Shown here: positions 42,422-50,291 of the stretch, piece after piece
Position numbering within the stretch: position 1 is the stretch's first letter
Layout: each line of letters opens with the position of its first letter
Assembly (NCBI RefSeq): GCF_008386495.1
Contig: NZ_VTHJ01000040.1
Span: 1 to 64,000 of the forward strand
DNA from: Streptomyces tailanensis
Lineage (GTDB): Bacteria > Actinomycetota > Actinomycetes > Streptomycetales > Streptomycetaceae
Direction: 5' to 3'
Length of the DNA stretch: 64,000 bases
Notes under the pieces: generated by a model
Told to the model about the DNA's origin: nothing
The model's input: the letters and a program-made list of their open reading frames with translations, nothing else
Databases searched by the model: none
Position numbers and translations under genes: made by a program

Positions 42422-42674
42422 CCGCCGCAGGACGCAAACAGGGCGCGTAACCACGACTTGACCCTCCGCCGGTCGAAATCCGGACGGCCGAAACCCGTCG
42501 GTCATGTCCGGGCGGACGCCGGTGGATGGTGGCGGGTGGTCCCCATTGGGGAGGAGATCACCCGCCGGGGGCCCTTCACAGCCATTGGAGGGCCTTGGAG
42601 GAGCCTCACCGGGCGCACCCCCGCCCGGTGAGGCTCCGCACTCGCGGCACGCCGTGCCAGTGAGCGCGGCATCA

Positions 42675-42690
42675 TGTGACAGGTATCACC
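42675..42690. promoter_or_regulatory. Crp-like site upstream of sucC
   Basis: TGTGA-N6-TCACC, one base off the classical CRP palindrome TGTGA-N6-TCACA, centred about 197 bases before sucC. Against the Streptomyces Crp consensus GTG-N6-GNCAC it has one mismatch. Confidence 0.4.
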
Positions 42691-42709
42691 GCTCAGGTGT
42701 GACCCGCGA

Positions 42710-42727
42710 TTTAGGGGCCTCCCTAAA
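42710..42727. promoter_or_regulatory. Perfect palindrome in the sucC promoter region
   Basis: TTTAGGG (42710-42716) and CCCTAAA (42721-42727), 4-base centre. A -10-like TAACCT follows at 42735-42740, so a protein bound here would cover the -35 region. The rest of 42422-42879 contains no gene. Confidence 0.45.
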
Positions 42728-42879
42728 GCAGCGATAACCTGCGAGACGGACATGCCGCGCGCTCGGACACCGTGTGCGCATCCCTTGTGACACAGCGGAC
42801 ACATGCGGTCGTCACGTTGCCCTCGCGGCACGCCCACGCATCCAACGAACCGCGAGATCACTGATAGGGACGGAAGCGC

Positions 42880-44058
42880 GTGGACCTGTTCGAGTACCAG
42901 GCGAGGGACCTCTTCGCCAAGCACGATGTACCGGTGCTGGCCGGTGAAGTCATCGACACGCCTGAGGCGGCGCGCGAGATCACCGAGCGTCTGGGCGGCA
43001 AGTCCGTCGTCAAGGCGCAGGTGAAGGTCGGTGGTCGAGGCAAGGCCGGCGGCGTCAAGCTCGCCGCCACCCCGGACGAGGCCGTCGCCCGCGCGACGGA
43101 CATCCTCGGCATGGACATCAAGGGCCACACGGTCCACAAGGTGATGATCGCCGAGACCGCTCCGGAAATCGTCGAGGAGTACTACGTCTCCTTCCTTCTC
43201 GACCGCACCAACCGCACCTTCCTCTCCATCGCCTCCGTCGAGGGCGGCGTGGAGATCGAGGAGGTGGCGGCCACCCGCCCCGAGGCCGTCGCAAAGACCC
43301 CGATCGACGCCAACGAGGGTGTGACCCCCGAGGTCGCGCGCGGCATCGTCGAGGCCGCCAACTTCCCGGCCGAGGTCGCCGACAAGGTCGCCGACATCCT
43401 CGTCACCCTGTGGAAGACCTTCGTCGCCGAGGACGCGCTCCTCGTCGAGGTCAACCCGCTGGCGAAGGTCGCCTCCGGTGACGTCATCGCCCTCGACGGC
43501 AAGGTCTCCCTGGACGAGAACGCCGAGTTCCGTCAGCCGGAGCACGAGGCGCTCGTCGACCACGCGTCGGCGAACCCCCTCGAGGCCGCGGCCAAGGAGA
43601 AGAACCTCAACTACGTCAAGCTCGACGGTGAGGTCGGCATCATCGGCAACGGCGCGGGTCTCGTCATGAGCACCCTGGACGTCGTCGCGTACGCCGGTGA
43701 GGCGCACGGTGGCGTCAAGCCCGCCAACTTCCTCGACATCGGCGGTGGCGCCTCCGCCGCCGTCATGGCGAACGGCCTGGAGATCATCCTCGGCGACCCG
43801 GACGTCAAGTCCGTGTTCGTCAACGTCTTCGGTGGCATCACCGCCTGTGACGAGGTCGCCAACGGCATCGTGCAGGCGCTGCAGCTGCTCGCGGACCGCG
43901 GTGAGGAAGTCACCAAGCCGCTGGTCGTCCGTCTGGACGGCAACAACGCCGAGCTGGGTCGCAAGATCCTCTCCGACGCCAACCACCCGCTGGTGCAGCG
44001 CGTGGACACCATGGACGGCGCGGCCGACAAGGCCGCCGAGCTCGCGGCTGCGAAGTAA
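42880..44058 (+). CDS. sucC: Succinyl-CoA ligase, beta subunit
   Basis: With SucD it converts succinyl-CoA and ADP/GDP plus phosphate to succinate and ATP/GTP in the TCA cycle. The 392-residue protein begins with the ATP-grasp leader M-D-L-F-E-Y-Q-A-R-D-L-F, carries K-A-Q-V-K-V-G-G-R-G-K-A-G-G (nucleotide lysines, about 47-60) and G-N-G-A-G-L-V-M-S-T with the C-terminal N-V-F-G-G-I-T-A-C-D ligase core. GTG 42880 follows GGACGGAAG. sucD begins 21 bases downstream. Upstream lie a Crp-like site and a palindrome, fitting carbon-source control. Confidence 0.97.
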   Translation: MDLFEYQARDLFAKHDVPVLAGEVIDTPEAAREITERLGGKSVVKAQVKVGGRGKAGGVKLAATPDEAVARATDILGMDIKGHTVHKVMIAETAPEIVEEYYVSFLLDRTNRTFLSIASVEGGVEIEEVAATRPEAVAKTPIDANEGVTPEVARGIVEAANFPAEVADKVADILVTLWKTFVAEDALLVEVNPLAKVASGDVIALDGKVSLDENAEFRQPEHEALVDHASANPLEAAAKEKNLNYVKLDGEVGIIGNGAGLVMSTLDVVAYAGEAHGGVKPANFLDIGGGASAAVMANGLEIILGDPDVKSVFVNVFGGITACDEVANGIVQALQLLADRGEEVTKPLVVRLDGNNAELGRKILSDANHPLVQRVDTMDGAADKAAELAAAK

Positions 44059-44079
44059 GGAAGAGGGACACAGACAGCC

Positions 44080-44964
44080 ATGGCTATCTTCCTCAACAAG
44101 GACAGCAAGGTCATCGTCCAGGGCATGACCGGTGCCACGGGCATGAAGCACACCAAGCTCATGCTGGCCGACGGCACGAACATCGTCGGTGGCGTGAACC
44201 CGCGCAAGGCGGGCACGAGCGTCGACGTCGACGGCACCGAGATCCCGGTCTTCGGCACCGTCGACGAGGCGATCGAGAAGACGGGTGCGAACGTGTCCGT
44301 CCTCTTCGTGCCGCCGGCCTTCGCCAAGGCCGCCGTCGTCGAGGCGATCGACGCGGAGATTCCGCTGGCCGTCGTCATCACCGAGGGCATCGCGGTCCAC
44401 GACTCCGCCGCGTTCTACGCGTACGCGGTCGAGAAGGGCAACAAGACCCGCATCATCGGTCCGAACTGCCCGGGTCTGATCACCCCCGGTCAGTCGAACG
44501 CCGGCATCATCCCCGGTGACATCACCAAGCCGGGCCGTATCGGTCTCGTCTCGAAGTCCGGCACGCTGACGTACCAGATGATGTACGAGCTCCGTGACAT
44601 CGGCTTCTCGTCGGCCGTCGGTATCGGTGGCGACCCGGTCATCGGTACGACGCACATCGACGCGCTCGCCGCGTTCGAGGCCGACCCCGACACCGACCTC
44701 ATCGTGATGATCGGTGAGATCGGTGGCGACGCGGAGGAGCGGGCCGCCGATTTCATCAAGGCGAACGTGAAGAAGCCGGTCGTCGGCTACGTCGCGGGCT
44801 TCACCGCGCCCGAGGGCAAGACCATGGGTCACGCCGGTGCCATCGTGTCCGGGTCCTCCGGTACGGCCGCCGCGAAGAAGGAGGCCCTCGAGGCCGCCGG
44901 TGTCAAGGTCGGCAAGACGCCGACCGAGACGGCGAAGCTGGCGCGCGAGATCCTGGGCGGCTGA
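44080..44964 (+). CDS. sucD: Succinyl-CoA ligase, alpha subunit
   Basis: 294 residues, the standard length. G-M-T-G-A-T-G-M-K-H (about 12-21) is the CoA-binding loop, G-P-N-C-P-G-L-I-T-P the conserved active-site region, and the phosphohistidine lies in G-K-T-M-G-H-A-G-A-I-V (about residue 248-252). It completes the heterodimer with SucC encoded just upstream on the same transcript. A strong terminator follows at 45004-45032. Confidence 0.97.
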   Translation: MAIFLNKDSKVIVQGMTGATGMKHTKLMLADGTNIVGGVNPRKAGTSVDVDGTEIPVFGTVDEAIEKTGANVSVLFVPPAFAKAAVVEAIDAEIPLAVVITEGIAVHDSAAFYAYAVEKGNKTRIIGPNCPGLITPGQSNAGIIPGDITKPGRIGLVSKSGTLTYQMMYELRDIGFSSAVGIGGDPVIGTTHIDALAAFEADPDTDLIVMIGEIGGDAEERAADFIKANVKKPVVGYVAGFTAPEGKTMGHAGAIVSGSSGTAAAKKEALEAAGVKVGKTPTETAKLAREILGG

Positions 44965-45003
44965 GGTCTTCTGGCCAGCCTCTGCTTCGGCTGAACGTCG
45001 GAC

Positions 45004-45032
45004 GGGCCCGTACCCCTTTGGGGTGCGGGCCC
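45004..45032 (+). terminator. Terminator after sucCD
   Basis: GGGCCCGTACCCC (45004-45016) pairs with GGGGTGCGGGCCC (45020-45032), loop TTT, with one T-G pair. Confidence 0.8.
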
Positions 45033-45115
45033 GCCGGCGTTTGTGGGTACCCGGCATTTGGGGCTGGGCGGGGGATGGGTGCGTTGCCAGGCGCTACGAG
45101 GTGCCGCTGCGCCGA

Positions 45116-45157
45116 CCCTCCCCCACTCTCGACTTCGCTCGAGCGGGAGGTACCCCC
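45116..45157. repeat. Dispersed 42-base Streptomyces repeat, copy 2
   Basis: Same element as at 53802-53843 (same orientation, two differences) and 32560-32600 (reverse). Sits between convergent sucD and the sigma-like gene, 40 bases from the latter's stop. Confidence 0.75.
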
Positions 45158-45196
45158 ATCGCCCCAGCGGCACGATTGCCCGCAGCTACGACGGGC

Positions 45197-46096
45197 TCAG
45201 TTGGGTTCTGGGTGTAGGCGTTCTGGGCCTGCTGTTGACTCTGATCTGAGTTTTGCGCGGAGTTCCAGTTCGGACTCGGAGAGAGGGCCGGGGGCTGTTC
45301 TCGGTGGTACTCCGCGGATGGGGGTGCCTTGGGGGATCGGGGGTTCGTAGTGGTCGGGGGCGGTGTGGAGGGTCAGGGCGGTGGTGGTGAGGAGGAGGGT
45401 GGTGAAGGCGATGGCGGCGTGGATCCAGCGGCGGGCGCGGAGGTCGGCCCGGGCGCGGAGCGCGATCGGTTTGGTGGGGCGGGGGCGGATTCCGGCGGGG
45501 AGTTCGGCCAGCAGGCGGTGCAGCGTGTCGGGCGCGACCGGTTCCGGGAGGTGGGCGGCCACCGTCGCGCGGGCGTACATGAGGCGGCCCGCCGTGGCGG
45601 CCGTGCTCGCCTCCGTCTCAGCGGCTGTTTCGGGCAGGTCGAGGCCGAGACCGTCGTAGAGGACGAGGGTGCGCCGGTACGGGGGCGGCAGTTTCATCAG
45701 TACGTCGAGCAGGGCGCGGCCGGTGGGGTCGTCCGGCTGTGGCTCCAGGTGGCGGAAGGAGAGGGGGATGCGGGGGCGTAGTCGGTGCCAGGGGGAGAGG
45801 GCGTACTCGTGTGCCGTCGCCCGCACCCACCCGGCCGGGTCGCGGTCGACGGCCACCTCCGGCCAGCGCTGCCAGGCGAGTTGGAAGGCGCGTTCCACCG
45901 CGTCGCGGGCCTGTTGGCGCCGCCCGGTGAGCAGGTAGGTCTGCTGTACGAGGGTGGGGGCGCAGTACGCGTAGAGCGCGTCGAAGGCCTGGGCGGGCGT
46001 CAAGGGCGGGGGCGCCAGGTCGGGAACGTCGGCGTCGGCGTCCGTGCGGAGGGGCTGCTGGTACCACTCGGACTGCTCGCCGGGGGCCCCGGTCAC
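45197..46096 (-). CDS. Membrane-anchored sigma-factor-like protein
   Basis: 299 residues from GTG 46096 (GAGGCGA upstream). Residues ~35-115 resemble an ECF sigma region 2 (A-F-D-A-L-Y-A-Y-C-A-P, R-D-A-V-E-R-A-F-Q-L-A-W) and ~140-205 resemble region 4 (L-M-K-L-P-P-P-Y-R-R-T-L-V-L-Y-D-G-L-G-L), the same order and spacing as ECF factors. A C-terminal membrane helix (I-H-A-A-I-A-F-T-T-L-L-L, about 240-260) and a ~40-residue external tail follow. Region 2 conservation is weak, so it may not bind DNA. It could be a membrane-tethered or degenerate sigma factor. No anti-sigma gene is adjacent. Confidence 0.65.
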   Translation of the reverse strand: MTGAPGEQSEWYQQPLRTDADADVPDLAPPPLTPAQAFDALYAYCAPTLVQQTYLLTGRRQQARDAVERAFQLAWQRWPEVAVDRDPAGWVRATAHEYALSPWHRLRPRIPLSFRHLEPQPDDPTGRALLDVLMKLPPPYRRTLVLYDGLGLDLPETAAETEASTAATAGRLMYARATVAAHLPEPVAPDTLHRLLAELPAGIRPRPTKPIALRARADLRARRWIHAAIAFTTLLLTTTALTLHTAPDHYEPPIPQGTPIRGVPPRTAPGPLSESELELRAKLRSESTAGPERLHPEPN

Positions 46097-46215
46097 CGGT
46101 TCGCCTCGCGTGTCGCTGACCCTCGTACGAAAAAACACATAAGCACATATTGGGCGACACGTGCGTGAATCCATCGTTACGCCGGTAAAGCGCGTGTCGT
46201 TGGGAGCATGGCCGC

Positions 46216-48303
46216 GTGACGCACGCGACCGACCCAAAAGACCAAAAACGTCCAAAAAGTGCGGCCGACGGCAACGGCCCGAACGATCCGACCGCCGTGC
46301 CGGACCACCCCGCTGACCGCGGTTGGCCGACGCCGCGCCGGCAGTCCAAGCTGGCCGCCGGGCTGCTCGGCGGGCTGCTGGCGGCGGGGCTCGGGCTCGG
46401 GGCGTTCGCCGCGCTCGTGACGGTGTTGTGGATCAGTTCGCCGTACCCGGACAGCGGGCCGGGCGGGGCGCTGCACGTGGCGGCGGCGCTGTGGCTGCTG
46501 TCCCACGGCGTGGAGCTGATCCGCACGGACACGCTCTCGGGCGATCCCGCCCCCGTGGGCCTCGTCCCCTTGCTGCTGGTCGCCCTGCCGACGGTCCTGC
46601 TGTACCGCTCGGCCTGCGATCACGCGAACGCCGGGTTCGGGACGAGGGCCCGTATGACATGGGTCGGTCTCGTCATCGGCTACACGGCCGTCGGTGTCGC
46701 CGTCACGCTGTACGCCTCGGGTGGGGCGCTGCGGCCCTCGTGGCTGTGGGCCCCCGTCTGCGTACCGTTGCTGGCGGCGCTCGCGGCGGGCACGGGGATG
46801 TGGACGGCGCGCGGGCGCCCCCAACTGCGCCTGCCCGCCTCTCTGGGCGGCGCCCCGGAGACAGAGTGGCGACGGCGGCTCACGTCCGCCGCCGGACGCG
46901 CCGCCGGGGCGGGCGTGCTGGTGCTGGTCGGCGGCGGTGCCCTGCTCGTGGCGGTGTCCCTGGTGTGGCACGGCGACACCGCCCGCGGCTCCTTCCTCCA
47001 GCTCACCGAGGGGTGGTCGGGCCGTTTCGCCGTACTGCTGCTGTGTGTGGCCCTGGTGCCGAACGCGGCGGTGTGGGGAGCGGCCTACGCGCTCGGCCCG
47101 GGGTTCGTCCTGGGCGCCGGGCATGCCGTCGGGCCCTTGGTCACGGCGGCTCCGGCCGCCACCATGCTGCCGCCGTTGCCGTTGCTCGCCGCGGTGCCGG
47201 GGGGCGCGCTCACGCCGCTGACCTGGGGGGTGGGGGCGGTGCCCCTGGCCGCGGGGGTGACGGTGGGCTGCTTCACGGCGGCCCGGGCTGCCGTGGAGCC
47301 GGGCGCCCCCTGGTCCGCCCGGCGCACCACCGCCGCGACCCTCCTCGCCGCCGCCCTCTGCGCCCTGGCCTTCGCCTTCCTCACCCTCCTCGCCGCCGGC
47401 CCCCTCGGCCTCGCCGCCCTCGCCCACGTCGGCCCCCTCTGGTGGCAGACGGGCGGCGCGGCCGGGGCCTGGATGGCTGCGGTGGCGCCGCCGGTGGCCC
47501 TCGCGGCCCGCTGGTGGCACGTACGGCAACGGAAGGGGTCGGCGACGGGGTCGGCGACGGCGCCGCAGAAGCCGCGAGGAGAGGGGAAGGCGACGACGGG
47601 GGGCGTGTTCCGGGGAGGGCGGGAGGCCACGAAGGGTGGGATGTTCCGGCGCAGGAAGGGGGCGACGGGGCCGGAAACGGACAGGGCGGAGAGGACAGAC
47701 ATGGCGGATAGGGGAAGGTGGTTCCGAGGGTTCCGGCGGAAGCCGGGAGTGGCGTCGGCCGGGACGCTCCAAGACAAGCGGGAAGCGGCTGCGTTCAGCT
47801 CCGGCATTCATCAGGGCGAGCCGGGAGCGGCCGGACTCAGTGCCGGGGTTCACCAGGGTGAGTCAGGGGTGGCGGTAGCTGGCTCGGGGGTTCTTCAGGG
47901 TGGGGCGGGAGCGGCGGCGGGGCTCAGCTCCGTCGCTCACCAGGCAGAGTCGGGCGCTGTGACACCTGGGGCCCTTCCGCATGAGCCGGGAGCGGCGGTG
48001 CCGGGCTCCCTTCCATGCGAGCGGGAGGCGTCGACGGGGCTGGGCGTGGCCGCTTCGCGTGAGGTCTTCACCGACCTGCCGTACACAACCGACCCGCCGT
48101 ACACAGCTGAGGCCCGCGCGGACCAGCCCTTCACGGCCGGGCTCTTCGTGGGCCCGTCCTCCCTGGCCGGATCTCCGCCGCCGTCAGCCCCCGCCTCCGA
48201 GCCGACCTCGGGAACCCGACCCGGGCCCGGACTCGGAGCCGGACCCGGACCCGGCGTCGGACACGCCATCGACCCACAGGAAGCGACCGGCGAGGCCTCC
48301 TGA
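46216..48303 (+). CDS. PerM-like (DUF6350) membrane protein
   Basis: 695 residues from GTG 46216, GGGAG upstream. About ten membrane segments lie between residues ~45 and ~435, then a ~250-residue low-complexity cytoplasmic tail with degenerate repeats (G-x-H-Q-G-E-P-G/S). The position directly before purN-purH matches the conserved place of PerM, the mycobacterial membrane protein linked to cell division and persistence (remembered gene order perM-purN-purH). The tail is much longer than in that family. Exact function unknown. Confidence 0.75.
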   Translation: MTHATDPKDQKRPKSAADGNGPNDPTAVPDHPADRGWPTPRRQSKLAAGLLGGLLAAGLGLGAFAALVTVLWISSPYPDSGPGGALHVAAALWLLSHGVELIRTDTLSGDPAPVGLVPLLLVALPTVLLYRSACDHANAGFGTRARMTWVGLVIGYTAVGVAVTLYASGGALRPSWLWAPVCVPLLAALAAGTGMWTARGRPQLRLPASLGGAPETEWRRRLTSAAGRAAGAGVLVLVGGGALLVAVSLVWHGDTARGSFLQLTEGWSGRFAVLLLCVALVPNAAVWGAAYALGPGFVLGAGHAVGPLVTAAPAATMLPPLPLLAAVPGGALTPLTWGVGAVPLAAGVTVGCFTAARAAVEPGAPWSARRTTAATLLAAALCALAFAFLTLLAAGPLGLAALAHVGPLWWQTGGAAGAWMAAVAPPVALAARWWHVRQRKGSATGSATAPQKPRGEGKATTGGVFRGGREATKGGMFRRRKGATGPETDRAERTDMADRGRWFRGFRRKPGVASAGTLQDKREAAAFSSGIHQGEPGAAGLSAGVHQGESGVAVAGSGVLQGGAGAAAGLSSVAHQAESGAVTPGALPHEPGAAVPGSLPCEREASTGLGVAASREVFTDLPYTTDPPYTAEARADQPFTAGLFVGPSSLAGSPPPSAPASEPTSGTRPGPGLGAGPGPGVGHAIDPQEATGEAS

Positions 48304-48472
48304 CCCTGCCCCTACAGCTCCCGCATCCTTCCCCCTCGCACCGTCCCGTGACGGTCCCGCCGCTGGTGCACCCATGGCGCACCGGCGGCGCCGGGCGGCG
48401 CCCCGGTGCCGTACGCACCGACGACGGCGCCCCGTTGACGTACAGGCGAACGCGTCCCCTCCCGCAGACCCC

Positions 48473-49312
48473 TCAGCGAGCGTTGCCCAGCAGTTCCCGT
48501 ACCGGTCCCTCGGGCAGGAGTTCCTTGCAGGACTTCTCCGACGCTGTGGTGAGGGCGTCGTTGACGCAGGTGTAGTAGTCCCGGTAGACGAACTGGGTCG
48601 TGAAGGTGGCGGCGACCATGGCGAGGGCGAGGGACGAGGTCACCAGGCCGCTGATGGCCGCGGTCTTCTGGGGGCGCCCGCTCGGCTCGGCGGGGGCCGC
48701 CGGCCGGGTCGGGTCCGGGGCGGCGGGCTTGGCGCGCAGGGCGCTGATGGCCCAGTACATGGCCAGGGAGCCGAGCAGCAGGGCCATGTACGGCCAGGCG
48801 AAGAGGGCGAAGAAGAAGGCCCACATGCCGGAGAGCAGCGCGTACCGCGCACGCCGCTGGGCGGGGTCCGTCGGGTCCCAGCGCAGCCCGGTGCCCGGCC
48901 CGCCCTCGGGGCCCTGGCCGGGACCGCCCGGCCTGCCCTGCCCACCCGGGCGCTCGCCGAAGTGCCCGCCGGTCGAGCGGCCGGGCTGCCGGTCGCTCCA
49001 CTGACTGCCCCACGGCGCATGACCACCGCCACCAGGACCGTGACCGTGACCTCCGCCGTCGGAGTCCTGCCCGTCCGCGGGCCGGCGCGGCTGCCAGGGC
49101 CGGTCGGGCGTGCCCTCGGGCGGCGGCGCGAACGGGTTGTCGTCGGAGGAACCCGCCCCCGGACCCCGCCCACCCGCGGAGCCCTGGCCCCGTCCGGGCT
49201 CCCCGGACTGCTCGGGCTGTCCGGCGGCGTCCTCGCTCTCGCGCGGAGGCGTGGGAGAGGAGCTCCGCTCACGCAGCAGGAGCGAAGGAAGGCGGAGGCT
49301 GCGATCCGGCAT
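48473..49312 (-). CDS. DUF4190-like membrane protein with Gly/Pro-rich leader
   Basis: 279 residues from ATG 49312. Residues 1-140 are Gly/Pro/Arg-rich and unstructured. Two hydrophobic segments follow (A-L-L-S-G-M-W-A-F-F-F-A-L-F-A-W; A-I-S-G-L-V-T-S-S-L-A-L-A-M-V), separated by a ~35-residue loop, then an external C-terminal tail of about 45 residues with two cysteines (Y-T-C-V-N-D; K-S-C-K-E). The two-helix pattern is that of DUF4190 proteins. It is convergent with the PerM-like gene and divergent from purN. Confidence 0.7.
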   Translation of the reverse strand: MPDRSLRLPSLLLRERSSSPTPPRESEDAAGQPEQSGEPGRGQGSAGGRGPGAGSSDDNPFAPPPEGTPDRPWQPRRPADGQDSDGGGHGHGPGGGGHAPWGSQWSDRQPGRSTGGHFGERPGGQGRPGGPGQGPEGGPGTGLRWDPTDPAQRRARYALLSGMWAFFFALFAWPYMALLLGSLAMYWAISALRAKPAAPDPTRPAAPAEPSGRPQKTAAISGLVTSSLALAMVAATFTTQFVYRDYYTCVNDALTTASEKSCKELLPEGPVRELLGNAR

Positions 49313-49541
49313 CAGGAGTGCGTCTTCCCCATTGGTGAGATCGGTGAGTACGAGAACAAGGCGAGCAAGGTGACCAACACGGCGGTGGATACGTATACGG
49401 CGGTGAAATCTGCTGCTACGGCATGAGCTGTCACTTCGTGAACGCCCCACACACCGACCGCGTTCCCGAGCCCGCTCCTCGCAGACGCTACCTTCCGGCC
49501 ACGCCCCCGTCCCACGGGGGCCGCCCGGTGTGCCGGTATCG

Positions 49542-49569
49542 TTGCTGACGGTCGGCCGCTTCGTAGACT
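49542..49569 (+). promoter_or_regulatory. Candidate purNH promoter
   Basis: TTGCTG (49542-49547), 16-base spacer, TAGACT (49564-49569). Transcription would begin near 49576. Confidence 0.45.
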
Positions 49570-49591
49570 TCCCCGTATACCGGGACGCGAA

Positions 49592-49607
49592 GCATTCGTA
49601 TGAATGC
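49592..49607. promoter_or_regulatory. Perfect palindrome in the purNH leader
   Basis: GCATTC (49592-49597), GTAT, GAATGC (49602-49607). It lies just downstream of the predicted transcription start and about 55 bases before the purN start, a place typical of a repressor site. Confidence 0.5.
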
Positions 49608-49661
49608 ACATACGGGTCGCCCGCGCATCACCGCACCGCTCCCCCGAGAAAGGGCCCCACC

Positions 49662-50291
49662 GTGGCCGCCAAGCCCGTGGCCAAGCGCCTCGTCGTGCTG
49701 GTATCCGGATCCGGCACCAACCTCCAGGCGCTGCTGGATGCCATCGCGACGACCGGCGTCGAGGCCTACGGCGCCGAGATCGTGGCCGTCGGGGCCGATC
49801 GCGGCGGCATCGAAGGCCTCGCCCGGGCCGAGCGCGCCGGGATGCCGACGTTCGTCCGCCGCGTCAAGGACTACGGGACGCGCGAGGAGTGGGACGCCGC
49901 CCTCACCGAGGCCGTCGCCGCGTACGAGCCCGATCTCGTCGTGTCCGCCGGGTTCATGAAGATCCTCGGCAAGGAGTTCCTCGCGCGTTTCGGCGGGCGG
50001 ATCGTGAACACGCACCCCGCCCTGCTGCCCAGTTTTCCCGGAGCCCACGGTGTGCGGGACGCGCTCGCGTACGGCGCCAGGGTCACCGGCTGCACCGTCC
50101 ACTTCGTCGACGACGGCGTCGACACCGGACCGATCATCGCCCAGGGCGTGGTGGAGGTCCGGGACGAGGACGACGAGAGCGCTCTGCACGAGCGCATCAA
50201 GGAAGTCGAGCGAAGGCTGCTCGTCGATGTCGTGGGGCGGCTCGCCCGCAACGGCTATCGCATTGAGGGACGAAAGGTAGTTATCCAGTGA
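49662..50291 (+). CDS. purN: Phosphoribosylglycinamide formyltransferase
   Basis: Transfers formyl from 10-formyl-tetrahydrofolate to GAR in purine synthesis. 209 residues from GTG 49662 (GAGAAAGGG upstream). V-L-V-S-G-S-G-T-N-L-Q-A (about 11-22) binds the substrate phosphate, N-T-H-P-A-L-L-P-S-F (catalytic N and H, about 112-121) and V-D-D-G-V-D-T-G-P-I (catalytic D, about 146-155) are complete. It overlaps purH by 4 bases (GTGA), so the two are coupled. Confidence 0.96.
   Translation: MAAKPVAKRLVVLVSGSGTNLQALLDAIATTGVEAYGAEIVAVGADRGGIEGLARAERAGMPTFVRRVKDYGTREEWDAALTEAVAAYEPDLVVSAGFMKILGKEFLARFGGRIVNTHPALLPSFPGAHGVRDALAYGARVTGCTVHFVDDGVDTGPIIAQGVVEVRDEDDESALHERIKEVERRLLVDVVGRLARNGYRIEGRKVVIQ

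Larger units (their letters stand above)
49313..49661. other. Intergenic region upstream of purN
   Basis: 349 bases. It contains a hairpin CCCCCGT-CCC-ACGGGGG (49504-49520), a promoter (49542-49569) and a palindrome (49592-49607). No gene is supported. Confidence 0.6.

Noticed and set aside
42502..45057. Minus-strand frame of 851 codons opposite sucCD
   Set aside because: Shadow of sucC and sucD.
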